Below, in pieces: positions 23,625 through 35,233 of a stretch of 64,000 bases of DNA. The notes beneath the pieces are model-generated. The model was not told the origin of the DNA. It worked only from the letters and a program-made list of their open reading frames with translations, and did not search any database. The translations under genes and the position numbers were made by a program. The DNA is taken from positions 1,116,001 to 1,180,000 of the forward strand of contig NC_092406.1 in NCBI RefSeq assembly GCF_009017415.1, given 5' to 3'. Position 1 is the first letter of the stretch. The number at the start of each line of letters is the position of its first letter. This DNA comes from Aspergillus flavus. Lineage: Eukaryota > Ascomycota > Eurotiomycetes > Eurotiales > Aspergillaceae.

Positions 23625-25849
23625 ATGGAAGAGAGTAACGTCATTTCAAGCGGCGCTGTCGATGATATTCACTCCGCGACTGCGACCCAAGATGCTCCAG
23701 GTGAAGTGATTAACCCTTCTGGTGGGTTTGACCTCCCTCCCCTAACAGAATGCGGAGTTTGTCAACGTTCGCAATGTTATGCTCCGAATCGCAATCGCGT
23801 CAAGAGTCTTAAGAAAATGGAAAACTGAATATTTCAGGGACTGATAATCCTCTAGACGCTCCGGCCTCACCCAAAGCTCAGAACACCGAAGGCGAACCGG
23901 AGGATGAAGAGATGGGCGGCACCGAGACTGAGCCAAAAAAAGAAAGCGAGGGCGCTGACGAAAATGCCGACGGCGTTGCGCAGTCAGGTGCCGAAGGTGC
24001 TACAGAGGATCAGTCTGGACAAGGCAAGTCGTCGATCGAATCTTCGGCGCGCTCACATCTTGTTTCGCAAACACATGCCATTATCCTTCCCAGTTATTCC
24101 ACGTGGTTCGACATGCACACCGTTCATCCGATCGAGAAAAAGGCCCTCGCGGAGTTTTTCAATGGCAGGAACCGAAGCAAGACACCCGCAGTCTATAAAG
24201 ATTATCGCGATTTCATGATCAATACCTACAGACTGAACCCTATCGAATATCTCACAGTCACCGCATGCCGCCGTAATCTTGCTGGAGATGTGTGCGCGAT
24301 CATGCGTGTTCACTCGTTCTTAGAACAGTGGGGCTTGATTAACTACCAAGTGAGTAATTTCTGATTTGATCTATGCCTCGTTGCTGACGCTTTTAAGGTT
24401 GATCCCCAAACCCGTCCGTCAAATATTGGTCCTCCCTTTACAGGTCATTTCCGAGTCATTGCTGATACCCCGCGCGGCCTTCAACCCTTTCAACCCGGGC
24501 CAAACCATTTTGTCAAGCCCGGAAAGCCTCTACCGGCCACTGAACGTGCAGCTTCAGCTGCCCCAGCGTCAAAGGCTGATCTTAACCTCGAGATCCGTCG
24601 CAACGTCTATGACGATAAGGGCAAGGAGATCACTCCTGCTGCTGAGGATAAGGAGAAGCAGACAAATGGCGACGGCTCCACCAACGGTGCGACGGGTGAT
24701 GCGGTGAAGGCAATGGAGACCGCTTCCAAAGAACCCAGAAAGAAGTCCCACTGCTTCTCATGCGGCATCGATTGTACCCGACTCAGATTCCATTATGCGA
24801 AGTCGACCCCAGCCACCGCTAACGCATCTGCCCCCGATTCGAAGTATGACCTTTGCCCTAACTGTTTCTTACAAGGCCGCATGCCTTCCAGCCATAGCGC
24901 CTCCGATTTCGTTAAACTCGAAGACAACGCGTATTCAGTGGTTCCAGACAAGGATGCTCCTTGGTCCGACTCCGAACTTGTACTGCTCCTCGAAGGACTG
25001 GAGAATTTTGATGAGAATTGGGAGCAAATTGCCAACCATGTTGGCACCAGAACGAAGGAAGAATGTGTGATGAAATTCCTGCAACTGGAGATTGAGGACA
25101 AATATGTTGAGGACTTGCCCGATATGCGGACCGCTGGTGGGCGGGAGCCCATCAGCCAGTCTGAGAACCCCGTTCTGTCAGTAGTCGCCTTTTTGGCACA
25201 GATGGCAGAGCCTGCTGTGGCCGCTGCTGCGGCGGGTCGCTCCGTGGATGAGATCCGTAAGGAGCTTCGGAAGCAACTTGAGAAGGGCTCTGACAAGAGT
25301 CAGGAGAAGGGCAAGGAAAAAGAGGGTTCTGGAGTGAAGACCGAGGATTCCATGGATGTGGATGCCTCTACTGCCGAGGTTGTAGAAACCTCCAGCTCTG
25401 ATAAGCAGTCCAAGGCTTCTCTGCCTACAGTCGCACTTGCCACCTCAGCAGCTCGTGCTGGTGCTCTTGCGTCTCACGAGGAACGGGAGATGACCCGCCT
25501 AGTCTCTGCTGCCGTCAATGTCACTCTGCAGAAGTTTGAGATTAAGTTGCAGCAGTTCAACGAGATGGAAGAGATTATCGAGGCCGAACGCCGGGAACTT
25601 GAACTGGCTCGCCAGCAGCTTTTCCTGGACCGGATGGCCTTCAAGAAGCGTGTAAAAGAAGTCCAGGATACTCTCCAGGCGGTTAGCTTGAAGGGACCCG
25701 GTGAGGACGCAAACAACATGCTTGGCGAGGCCGCGACGGCAGGAATCGGAAACCGCTTCAACTTCCAGCCTGCAGGCAGTGATGCTCGGGCTGGCGTGCA
25801 GCCTTTGAGTGCGGAGGCAGGTGCTGACTACAAGACCCTGGACCTGTAA
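23625..25849 (+). CDS. RSC8: SWIRM/ZZ/SANT chromatin-remodelling subunit, Rsc8/Swi3-like
   Basis: The exons are 23625..23721, 23838..24349 and 24398..25849 (introns 116 and 48 bp), giving 686 residues. The first intron is needed because the frame is broken at 23828. The domain order is: acidic N-terminus; SWIRM domain from about residue 120 to just past exon 2 ([23 protein letters not shown]...[25 protein letters not shown]); a ZZ-type zinc finger beginning CFSCGIDC at 322 and closing with CPNC at 356-359; a SANT domain at about 391-435 ([31 protein letters not shown], split here over adjacent motifs); and a C-terminal leucine-zipper-like coiled coil near 590-650. This is the dimeric core scaffold of RSC and SWI/SNF remodellers. 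The single gene could serve both complexes, as often assumed in filamentous fungi. Confidence 0.93.
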
Positions 25850-26336
25850 TGGGTGGAAGCTTCCTTCCTTCAATGGCATGCGTAAATGGAAAACCATCTT
25901 GAAAAAATATGAAATAAATTTCTTACGATGCAACAGGGACGTTCGCAGGTTAACATTTATAATATCCATGTATTGTACCATAAATATTCCAGGGCCGAAG
26001 GACCAGATACCAGGACAAAGATTGGAGGTGTACCTCGCAGAGGCCGTTTGGGTGATTGATTGATGGATGAATGATTGGGGTTTGGGTTTAACTATTGACT
26101 TGCTGCTCAGCTTGGAAAAGGCGCAACTGTTCTGGAGTTAGAGTATTTGCCGCGTTCATCTATTTCAACCTTCTTATTTAGTCCGAGGTGAAATGAAATC
26201 GTTAAATTGTTAATTCTTGCGCAAAATGTCTAGTGTCCAACATCTTTGTGTGGTATCATACAAATATATCATACAAAAAGCCAGAGAGCGAAAGATGGGC
26301 CACATTATATAGCAAATTAAATGGACGAATATCTAA
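25850..26336. other. Intergenic region between convergent genes; nothing seen
   Basis: AT-rich 3' flanks of RSC8 and RRN5. No reading frame or repeat of note. Confidence 0.6.
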
Positions 26337-28517
26337 TCAATCGCTGGGCCAGTTAGCCGGACTCATCGGCTGTGAATATAGGGGCATGCCGTCCCCGTCG
26401 TCTTGTTCTGAGGACGGATATTCTCGGGTTGCAGGAAGATCGTCATCTGAACTAGAAGAGGAGCTTTCTTCTTCCTGTTTGGGCTCGGGTTGTATGCGCT
26501 TCCGACGGGTCAGTATAGGTGATCGGTATCCAAGGTTTGTGTTGGTAGGTGAGGATGAGTCTGATTCGTTCGTTTGTTTCTGGTTTGTTTTGGGATTGGT
26601 TGTTTGTGTGATTCTGGTATTGTTCATTTCAGGATCTTCTTCATCTTGGGGGATAGTGGTGTTTTGGTCTGGGGCGGTTGCGTCGTCCATTTCTATGTCT
26701 TTGTGGTCATCTGCACCAGGGTTGATGTCCTCGTCATATTCACCAGCGGTTGGTTCAACCTTGTATCCATCTGCTTGGTTGTTTTCATCATCGGCTGGGA
26801 CAGGTGAAGGATCCCGGGAATTGTCAAGACGCCTTCGTTTTCGTCGGTTCTCGGATATCTCTTCATAGATATCATAAACTTCGTGACCATACTCCTCCCA
26901 ATCGCTTCGATATAGTGTCCTTTCACGCCAGTCTGTAAGCTCTTCTTGCGTTTTGCGCGCTCCCATCGGTTTGCGCGTTTTCTTTTCCTGATTCTCATCC
27001 TTAATTGAAACGAGAAAAGCCGGCGCTGGCCGGTCCAAAGCTTTCCAAAGTTCTAGCTCTCCAAGACAACTGGCTTTTTGGTCTTCTAGCTCGGCGTGTT
27101 GATTTTCGGCATCCGATGGGATTTCATCTTCATCGCTGGAGATTTCTGGTGATAAGAGTGCGGATGGGGATGGGGAACGTTTGGGATCAGACTCGCTCCC
27201 ACTGTCACTTGCATTATCCTCATCACCGTCAGTGTTTTCACCGTCAGTATTTCCTTGCGCCATTTGTCTAGACGTGCTCCGATTTGACTCTGCATCGATG
27301 GGTACCCTATTGGACAACATATCTTCTACCTCGTCATGGCTCAGGCGAACGGCTTTCCATCCTTTTCGATGTCGAGAATCCGAAACATCCAAACAGCACC
27401 GTCGTGCTACGCCAGTCCAGTAATCAAATCCGTCTCGTTTCATCTTCAGCACGTCCAGCGCGGTCCTAACGTCTCGCGGCTTGACTACCTTGGCCTTGCT
27501 ATTACCCGTATCTCTCATGTTGCGCAGTCTTGACATGGCGAAAAATAGGGTCGACTGAATTAAACGGCGTGTCACGCTTACGGTGAGAGTATAGAATTCA
27601 GCTAACGCGTCGGCAGTTATCGCCGGTGCTTCGCCTGCGTAAGCTATATTCGTCCAATTATCTTCTAGTCTTGCGCCCCCAAAGTTCATGAACAAGCGCT
27701 CAGAGAGCCGTATCCACCGCGGGATGTTGAGTAGACTGGCTGTGTGGTAAATGCTTGAGTCGGGTGGAGATTTTTGATCCTGCGACTCTAGTTCTTCTAC
27801 TAGTTCTGCTTTGTCTCGATCGATTATCCACAAATCGTGATGCCTCTGTCTTCCGGCAACATCTTCATCTTGCTGCTCTTTGAGTACTAGTAGCTTAGAG
27901 TACTCATCGAGGAAGTCGCAGCATTCGCTACTTACTTCCTCCGCCGCGGGCACATCGCCTAGGACGATTGCTCTGCTGTGTGTTTCCTCCCTATGCTGCC
28001 ATTCAAGTCTCATATGCAAGAGTCTAAGATATTCCTGGACCTCCAGCTCTGATTTCGTACCAATCGCACCAGCTATCTCGCGGATACCATCTTTCCCTTT
28101 CCTGTCAAGGACGTTGAAGAATATTTCCTTCTCTTTCGGTGCCCAAGATACGATCCCAGCCTGGGTAGGTAGGTATTCTCCGCTGCCGGGCTTCGATTCG
28201 ACGGACATATGATCGTCAGTCGTTTGCGCGAGTAGATCGGAATATGCTTCCACTGATTCCTTGCTCAGCAACATCTGTAGATGCTCCAGCATCTGCATTC
28301 GAGAGACCCTTCTGGGCGTCTGCGCCGGTCTGGATGAGGACCTTCCATCGAGCTTGGGAGGAGAAGACAATCTGGTTCTGTGACTCGGAGGAGACGAGGG
28401 GGGTTCTGTGAACTGCGTATTTCCCGTCTCGATATCGGAATCAGATGCTTCATCATCTTCCTCTGGCTCGTAGAGGCTTGAACTGCTCATTGTCGGGTTG
28501 GAGGTCCAGAGGGGCAC
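26337..28517 (-). CDS. RRN5: RNA polymerase I transcription factor Rrn5 (UAF subunit)
   Basis: This is a single-exon gene of 726 residues; an alternative start at Met10 (28490) would give MSSSSLYEPEEDDE. The N-terminus is acidic/Ser-rich. A SANT/Myb-like domain covers about 115-165 (GIVSWAPKEKEIFFNVLDRK...IGTKSELEVQEYLRLL). A histone-fold-like segment lies near 305-370 (ITADALAEFYTLTVSVTRRLIQ... KPRDVRTALDVLKMKRDG split across helices). The C-terminal third is long, acidic and disordered (SDSGSESDPKRSPSPSAL). This arrangement matches Rrn5, which with Rrn9, Rrn10, Uaf30 and histones H3/H4 binds the rDNA upstream element. The yeast protein is shorter; the extra length here is mostly low-complexity. 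It starts 254 bp from the divergent IRC3. Confidence 0.85.
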   Translation of the reverse strand: MPLWTSNPTMSSSSLYEPEEDDEASDSDIETGNTQFTEPPSSPPSHRTRLSSPPKLDGRSSSRPAQTPRRVSRMQMLEHLQMLLSKESVEAYSDLLAQTTDDHMSVESKPGSGEYLPTQAGIVSWAPKEKEIFFNVLDRKGKDGIREIAGAIGTKSELEVQEYLRLLHMRLEWQHREETHSRAIVLGDVPAAEEVSSECCDFLDEYSKLLVLKEQQDEDVAGRQRHHDLWIIDRDKAELVEELESQDQKSPPDSSIYHTASLLNIPRWIRLSERLFMNFGGARLEDNWTNIAYAGEAPAITADALAEFYTLTVSVTRRLIQSTLFFAMSRLRNMRDTGNSKAKVVKPRDVRTALDVLKMKRDGFDYWTGVARRCCLDVSDSRHRKGWKAVRLSHDEVEDMLSNRVPIDAESNRSTSRQMAQGNTDGENTDGDEDNASDSGSESDPKRSPSPSALLSPEISSDEDEIPSDAENQHAELEDQKASCLGELELWKALDRPAPAFLVSIKDENQEKKTRKPMGARKTQEELTDWRERTLYRSDWEEYGHEVYDIYEEISENRRKRRRLDNSRDPSPVPADDENNQADGYKVEPTAGEYDEDINPGADDHKDIEMDDATAPDQNTTIPQDEEDPEMNNTRITQTTNPKTNQKQTNESDSSSPTNTNLGYRSPILTRRKRIQPEPKQEEESSSSSSDDDLPATREYPSSEQDDGDGMPLYSQPMSPANWPSD

Positions 28518-28771
28518 ACCATTGACATGGACTCTGGAAAAATGGCGGAAACATGCCCGGCATCGACCGACTAATTAAACATCGTATAAGGCAGGAGTCG
28601 AGAACCTCTGGAAAAAGCAGGGAGAAGAATGCGACACTTCGAGGGGATCCGTAGAAATATTTCTATCAGATAAGAAGGGTGTTTGCACTGTTTGCTTCTT
28701 CCGCCGAACTTATCGGCACGACTTGCAGCAGGTCAGCTACGTAACGATCGACTTAGTCCTTTGGCACCTCG
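28518..28771. promoter_or_regulatory. Short divergent promoter RRN5 / IRC3
   Basis: Only 254 bp separates the two start codons, so both genes must share this control region. No TATA box is evident. The spacing is seen directly; co-regulation is inferred. Confidence 0.6.
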
Positions 28772-30819
28772 ATGGAGTGTGTTCGTGGGAAATTGGGACG
28801 GGTCCCCGTTTCGCGTCTCTTATTGAGACCCCATAGGACTTCCTGGAGGCCTGGCCCTTCTCAACCTCACTTCCGCCTCAGCTCCTCTGTCCCCGCCGCG
28901 CGCGAGTCGCCCGCTATAGTCCTTCGGGATTACCAGGAAGAATGCATCAAATCGGTGCTTGATAATTTGGATCAGGGCCACAAACGCCTTGGAGTTTCAC
29001 TTGCGACGGGTGCTGGGAAAACGGTTTGTATGAGCTTACACAGTATTGAGAGTCGGATTCCCCTGACGATATCTTTCACCAGGTGATCTTTACACAGCTC
29101 ATCGGCCGCATACCTCCGCGAAATGAAAAAGACAACAAAACCTTGATTCTCGTCCATCGGCGCGAACTAGTCGAACAGGCCGCCCGGCATTGTCGTCTTG
29201 CCTACCCGGATCGAACCGTTGAGATTGAAATGGGCACCAGCAAAGCCTCACCGGCAGCAGACATCGTCATCGCTTCTATTCGGAGTTTGACAAATGGAGA
29301 TCGTATAGCCAAATTCGACCCGAAACAGTTCAAACTTGTCCTCGTGGATGAAGCCCACCATATAGTCGCACCGTCCTACCGAGAAGTGCTCAAATACTTT
29401 GGGTTGAACGAGACATCGCACGACTCGCCGGTGCTAGTCGGCGTGTCGGCGACGCTATCGCGAGCCGATGGCTTGAAACTAGGCGCGGCCATCGATCACA
29501 TTGTCTACCATAAAGACTACATGGACATGATTGACGAGGAATGGCTAGCCAACGCAGTCTTCACCACCGTACAATCCGAAGCCAACCTGTCCCGCGTGAA
29601 GAAGGACAGTTTCGGCGACTTCGCCGTCGGCTCGCTCTCAAAAGCAGTGAACACCGACAGGACGAATGACATCACAGTGCGCGCCTGGTTAGCAAATGCC
29701 CAAGAGCGCAAATCAACCTTAGTCTTCTGCGTCGATGTTGAACACACAAAGCAGCTCACCGAGACCTTTCGCGCTGCCGGCGTTGACGCCCGCTATCTCA
29801 CGGGCAAGACACCGAAGGAAGTCCGCGACGACCAGCTCCAACGCTTCAGAGACCAGGAATACCCCGTTCTCCTGAACTGCGGCCTCTTCACAGAAGGCAC
29901 TGACATCCCCAACATCGACTGTGTCTTACTCGCACGACCAACCCGCTCCCGCAACCTCCTCATCCAAATGATCGGCCGCGGACTACGTCTCCACCCAGGC
30001 AAAAAGGACTGCCACATCATCGACATGGTCGCGACCCTGGAAACCGGCGTCCTCTCCACACCCACCCTCTTCGGCCTCCACCCAGACGAAGTCCTAGCCA
30101 ACGCCAACGGCAAAGACCTCAAGCACAAAGAAAGTGACCCATCACCATCCACAGATCTAGACAACTCCCCAGGCCCAGACACACTAGACGACATAAACCT
30201 AACCTTCACCAAGTACGACACAATATACGACCTAATCATGGACATGAAATCCGAGAAATACATCCGCTCATCAAGCCGCAACGCCTGGGTCCGCATCGAC
30301 GAAAACAAATACATCCTCTCCGACTCAACCGGCTGGATCACAATTGATAAATCAACCGACGAACACCTCAAATCACCCAAAGATGACCCCCAAAGACCGC
30401 TCTGGACAGTCCAATACGTCCAAGTATACAAAAACCCCACCACAGAGAAGAACACCTACACCCGGCCCCGGTTAATAGCCACGGGCCCGGACCTCGAATC
30501 CGCCGTCCATGCAGCCGACACCTTCGCAGCTTCCGAGTTTGAAGATCTGTATATCTCCGCTCTACAACCCTGGCGTCGGCGGCCTGCCACCTGGGCGCAG
30601 TTGAACTTCCTCAATAAGGCTAAAATACGGAGGGATGCACTCCGGCCGGAACATTTAACTAAGGGTCAGGCGGCGGATTTAATAACGAAGCTGAAGCACG
30701 GTGGAAAGAAAAGGTTCGAGAAGCAGGCTGGTCGAAGACGGAAAGAGGATGAGAAAGCTAAAGAATTAGAAGCGTTTAGAGCTAGGGAGAGAGTACGGGT
30801 TGGGCCTGTTTTAATGTGA
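28772..30819 (+). CDS. IRC3: Mitochondrial DEAH-type superfamily 2 helicase, Irc3-like
   Basis: The exons are 28772..29023 and 29083..30819 with a 59-bp intron, giving 662 residues. The N-terminal 40 residues are rich in Arg/Ser/Pro with almost no acids (mitochondrial targeting). Helicase motifs in order: LRDYQEECI (Q-like), Walker A LATGAGKT (77-84, the intron falls just after it), HRRELVEQA (Ia), VDEAHH with DEAH at 173-176, [11 protein letters not shown] (III), [11 protein letters not shown] (IV), [11 protein letters not shown] (V) and [13 protein letters not shown] (VI). A C-terminal extension ends in a basic Lys/Arg-rich helix. Yeast Irc3 is a branch-specific helicase needed for mitochondrial DNA stability. 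The third quarter of the gene has an unusual A+C-rich coding strand (see findings). Confidence 0.9.
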
Positions 30820-31522
30820 TTATCATCGTGATTCTCGGGTGTTAGACCTTCAGGTCAAATGTATTATAGCATGTATTATAGCATGTATTATAATATGGGA
30901 ATGTACGGTCCATGACTGCGACTTACAAGGTTCTGGTAGATGATATGGAATATAAGTTTGGCTAGTATCTTGATTCTGTAGTCAGCAAATCAGGTGCTCT
31001 TCGCAAACCGGAGGCTACTTGATAAGATTTCACAATATTGAAACCATCAAGAGGCTGAATGTTGATTCACTTAGTTGATGTATGGGTAGAAGAATTTAAG
31101 CATGTCATCATCATAAACGAGGTAATTATGTATACTATATTCTAGACACCTTTGATCTATATCCAGATCCAACCGTATATACAAACTTTAGGATGTAAAA
31201 TAAAAAAGGGATGAAAAAAAAGGTGGCGGGCAGATATAGCTAACCATGACGGTGTAGCAATGCTTGTACGGAGGAGCATGGTGGCGGGAACGAGTTCGAG
31301 TTGATGCCGAGAACATTTCGCATTACGGAATTGTCTGGTTCACTCGACTAAAAGGGTGGAAAAATCAAATAAGAAACAAGATCCTGTACAGGCCGATTCT
31401 TCGGCGAATGAAATACCGCCCCTGGTGTGAACTCCGTTTAAATATGTGTCTTAAGACCTGAAAATGCAACAAAGAATAGAACAGATAGTAATGGAAAATG
31501 ACAAATAGTAAAAGGGGTTTGT
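30820..31522. other. Intergenic region between convergent IRC3 and BST1
   Basis: AT-rich 3' flanks with a small 12-bp tandem repeat (30859-30894) just after the IRC3 stop. No gene seen. Confidence 0.6.
30859..30894. repeat. Three tandem copies of a 12-bp unit
   Basis: The unit ATGTATTATAGC occurs twice in perfect tandem, followed by ATGTATTATAAT. It lies 40 bp past the IRC3 stop codon, where 3'-end processing signals are expected. Confidence 0.85.
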
Positions 31523-34500
31523 TTATGGCTTTTTCTTCGTGTGGCTTCCTGATGCAGGGTTTTGTACCGCTTCGTCCCCTTCTAGGACTCGCCACAGTCG
31601 TGAGAGTGAGAAACCGCTGGCAGAGAAGTAAATTCCCACTAGCCAGGCGGCGAGGATATTAGTGAGATGGTGGAGGAGGTAGGCGTATGAGACGCCGTAG
31701 ATCGCTGAGTATATGGCAATAAAGAAGAAGAGCATAGAGGTGACATGTTTAAACCTATAGCCATCAGTTGCCGTCCGTTATGCATTGAGGCTGGGGGCTT
31801 ACCGTGTGGTGACCCGAGGAATCATAGTTCCAGTAGTCATGGCTTCCACGAGGAGAACAAATGGCATTATTGATAGCACATTATGATGCGACGAGAATGG
31901 CATAAACCAGTGCACAACTAGATTATGAGCCCAGACGAGAAGAACCAAAGCGTTAATCGGCAGAATCCACAGCATCAGGAGGAAGATCGAGTAAGCGAAG
32001 TTGGCGAAGTTATAGTGGGTTGTGGATTTCTGATAGCTATTAGCATTGTTGGATAGAGGCAAGAAAAGAAGGAACAAGAGCTTACAGCTTCCTTCGCATG
32101 CCAGCTGGCCCGGACACTGGTAGCTAACTGCACAATGCACGCCACCATGTATGCGAATTGGTACGGAATGACCGTTGACACGAGAGCCAATAGAATGGCC
32201 GAATTAACCAGCCGTCGTCTGGGACTTGCAGAAGAAAAGATAGGGAGATTGCTATGTGGAGTTAGTCGACGAAACTATTTAGGTGTTTTGTGACGTACCC
32301 TTTCTCATCTCGTCGAATATAGCCCGACTTGCTTCTAAGGAATCCGTAGATGGAAGTGAGAAGGAAGATTAAAGCGAGAGCTACATAGTTGATCACGAGA
32401 CACACTCCGACGCTAATCAGGCCGAAAATTGGCACCAAAAACCAGAAGAAAGCGTCCTGCGAGCCCAGGAGGAGATCGTTCTTGGTGAAGTCAATTGGTG
32501 ATTCAGTGGAGTTCGTACGCCAATGGAATGGGTCGTCAGTAGGCGGTAATTTTGTAGATGTCGCCAGGGAGGATGCGAGCAGTGACATAGCTAAAAGGAG
32601 CATGGGAAGGGATGATCGCAGTGCACTGTCCAAGCCCTCGGCAAATGTGATGAAATAGCCTGTCTCGTCGTACACTTGGAATTGCTTACGCATGACCAGG
32701 GCAACAACAAGAAGCGGAAATGCAGCGAACACGGTCCGGTACCGCATTACTAGCTCGCCGAGACTACCAGCAATATCCACCGATAAAGAAATGTCAATCG
32801 TGGAATCACAGCTTGGATCCGTCCAAAGGTGAAAAGAAACACCACCCAATGTCGCTTGTTCTCGGAGGGGCGGAGGCATAAAGGGCGCCAGACCATGTAA
32901 GTTCACATTGACATTTTTGACATTGACGAAGAACTTAGACTCATGCGGATCTGCCACAGATTGTCGCAAAAGGGGAGCGAACAGCTCTTGCTGTTGCCCA
33001 TGATTCTTTCGGATGATTTTGAGTCTGTAGTCCAGCAAGCTCGAGTGCACAGCGGGAATTTGCAGTTCCGTGAGCATGGGACGGTTGGCTGGCAGACGCA
33101 CCTTCAGTCCAGCACTGAGGAGGCTACCCAAGCCTAACCGAGCCCTGATCACAGAGTCCGAGCTATCTGAGAATTCGGCCAACACAAAGCCCTTAGTGGG
33201 CGAGTTTGCTTTGTCCACGACGGCTACAAACTGGTGCTCTGCGAGATCCTCCAGATCGTACTGGAGGTAAGAGAAAGGCTGAACTCGGTCATAAGGACGC
33301 TTCGACGAGGGTGTTGAGGCCGGCAAGTGAATTCCATCCTCGGCAGCATTCTTGCAGGCGAGACGAGTTGAGCCTGAGGTACCTCCGGAAAAATCCATGT
33401 TCATCGAAAATGCCGTTGCAGGTTTCCCATTTTGCAGAGGGAACACACTACAGAACAGAACCTCCAAGCTCCCATGATCCCCTGATTTATCAAATTGCTG
33501 GTTTGTAAGAAGAGTGAACTTCTTTCCGGATACGCCTTGTGGAGGGATCGGCAATAAGTGCACGTTCGGGCCTCTGCGGTGGCCTAAGTCGCGAAGAATG
33601 AGCCGTTTGCCTTGCGATAAAATCGTGTTAGACTGGTCTTCCAGTGTTAGAAGAGTATTAGGTTCTGAATAAAAGAAAGTTAGCCATTAGCAGAATCAAG
33701 TGACGGGACAACAGTACCCTTTCGCGGAAGCGTCCTTTCCGCCACGGTCTCCATTCCAGTCAAATACCACTTCTTGAAAATCCGCATCCGCTCCGCCCTC
33801 GGTTTCGTCTGTGTTGCGCGTCGGACATCGACAACCTCAAACAAGGATTTGATGATGGCTTTCCGGAATTGATCGCACCAGGTGATGGATAAGTGGTCCA
33901 TGCCGATCCAGACATCAGGAATAGTGGACGTAAATACAGTAAAGCCGTGAGTCTCAGGAACAAGAGAAGAAATGCTGGCGTAATCAGAGGGCACAACAGT
34001 ATCGCGCGAACCGCCGGCAATGGAAATGAGCGTCACATGCCACAGAGGATTGTCGTTGGCCCATGTCTGCGAGTAGGCCTCCCGCCAATAATCGTTGATT
34101 TGCTTGTAGGTCTGAACGATATCCGAATCAAACGAGACGGGAGGTTTCGCGTGGGGAGCTGACATGGTAACAATCGTATTGACGGAGTTCGCTTGGTAGT
34201 TCGTCATTGTTAACGCTGTCCGCGCAACGATGCCACCCATAGAGTGCCCAACCAGGACAACTGCACTCGGATCTGGTAGTTCCGGATCTCTTCGCGAACG
34301 TCGCGGATCATGATAAAGCGACAGAATATATGCCACAGCTTCATTGACATATTCGGCTTGGTCGAGGAGGGTTTGTCCATGGAAGGCGGCCATATCCTCA
34401 TTGAAATCGATCATGAAGAAATCCAAGCTCCGAGTACCGGCATTCAAACGATCTTCATCATGACGAACGACATCGTAGTAGTGTCTCGACGCTTCGGCGG

Positions 34501-35233
34501 CTAAGGATCGGACCTGCCGGTAGCTTCCAGCATTTCCGGGAAGGAACAAGACGGGGACTCCATTCAACTATATCGCATTGACGTTTAGCAGTGTATTTGG
34601 TGGAAGGTAGGGAAAGGTCACACAGAGTGAACGTACCCCGAGGTTCTCCTGACTATATGGATCAACACCTCCTTCCCGGTAGAGATAGAGATTATATTTG
34701 CTGGCAAAGCGCGTATGTTCCGTGTCAAACCCCACCATGCGAATGAATGTCGGGCTCATAACCGGTACTCCACAGCCATCTCCACCAGTCTGACGAAGAG
34801 CGAATGAGCGGAGAATAAAAAAGAGGAAGATCGAAGCGACGAGGGTGGTGAAGGCTGTCAGAATGGAACACGGCCATGGACTGCGGAGGCGGGACGGTCG
34901 ATACCGGCGCTGATGGTCCGGCGACGCCTCTATGGGTAGACGCTGAGAGGCCAATGGCATCATGACGGAGGACGACTTGCAATCCGGAGGGTTTGAGGTC
35001 ATCGATGAGGACGGCGGCGTCCTCCACATGCTCGAATTTCGGGACCTGGGGGTTGAGGCGCCCGTGGCGTCTCTCCGGAGGTCGATGCTGGTGCCTGTGC
35101 GGGCTACCTGCGAACGCGATTTTTCCGGCGTGTCGACGACATTAGGACCATTACTTGGCTCTGGTGGGATTCGAGAGCTTAAGGAATCTTCAGCGTCGTC
35201 CTCGACAGGCGAGCCAGACGAACGTCTGTGCAT
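31523..35233 (-). CDS. BST1: GPI inositol-deacylase Bst1 (PGAP1-like)
   Basis: There are six exons: 35233..34637, 34567..33718, 33664..32299, 32251..32086, 32029..31803 and 31754..31523. The introns are 69, 53, 47, 56 and 48 bp; all joins keep frame, giving 1145 residues. The N-terminus is cytosolic and disordered, with a transmembrane segment near 135-155 (ILTAFTTLVASIFLFFILRSF, split). A lipase domain follows: GVPVLFLPGNAGSYRQV, then the nucleophile elbow VGHSMGG with Ser308, and MSAPHAKPPV. The C-terminal third has many hydrophobic segments. Bst1/PGAP1 removes the inositol-linked acyl chain of GPI anchors in the ER, needed for ER exit and quality control of GPI proteins. The numerous tiny introns in the 3' membrane part are typical for this gene in fungi. 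Confidence 0.93.
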
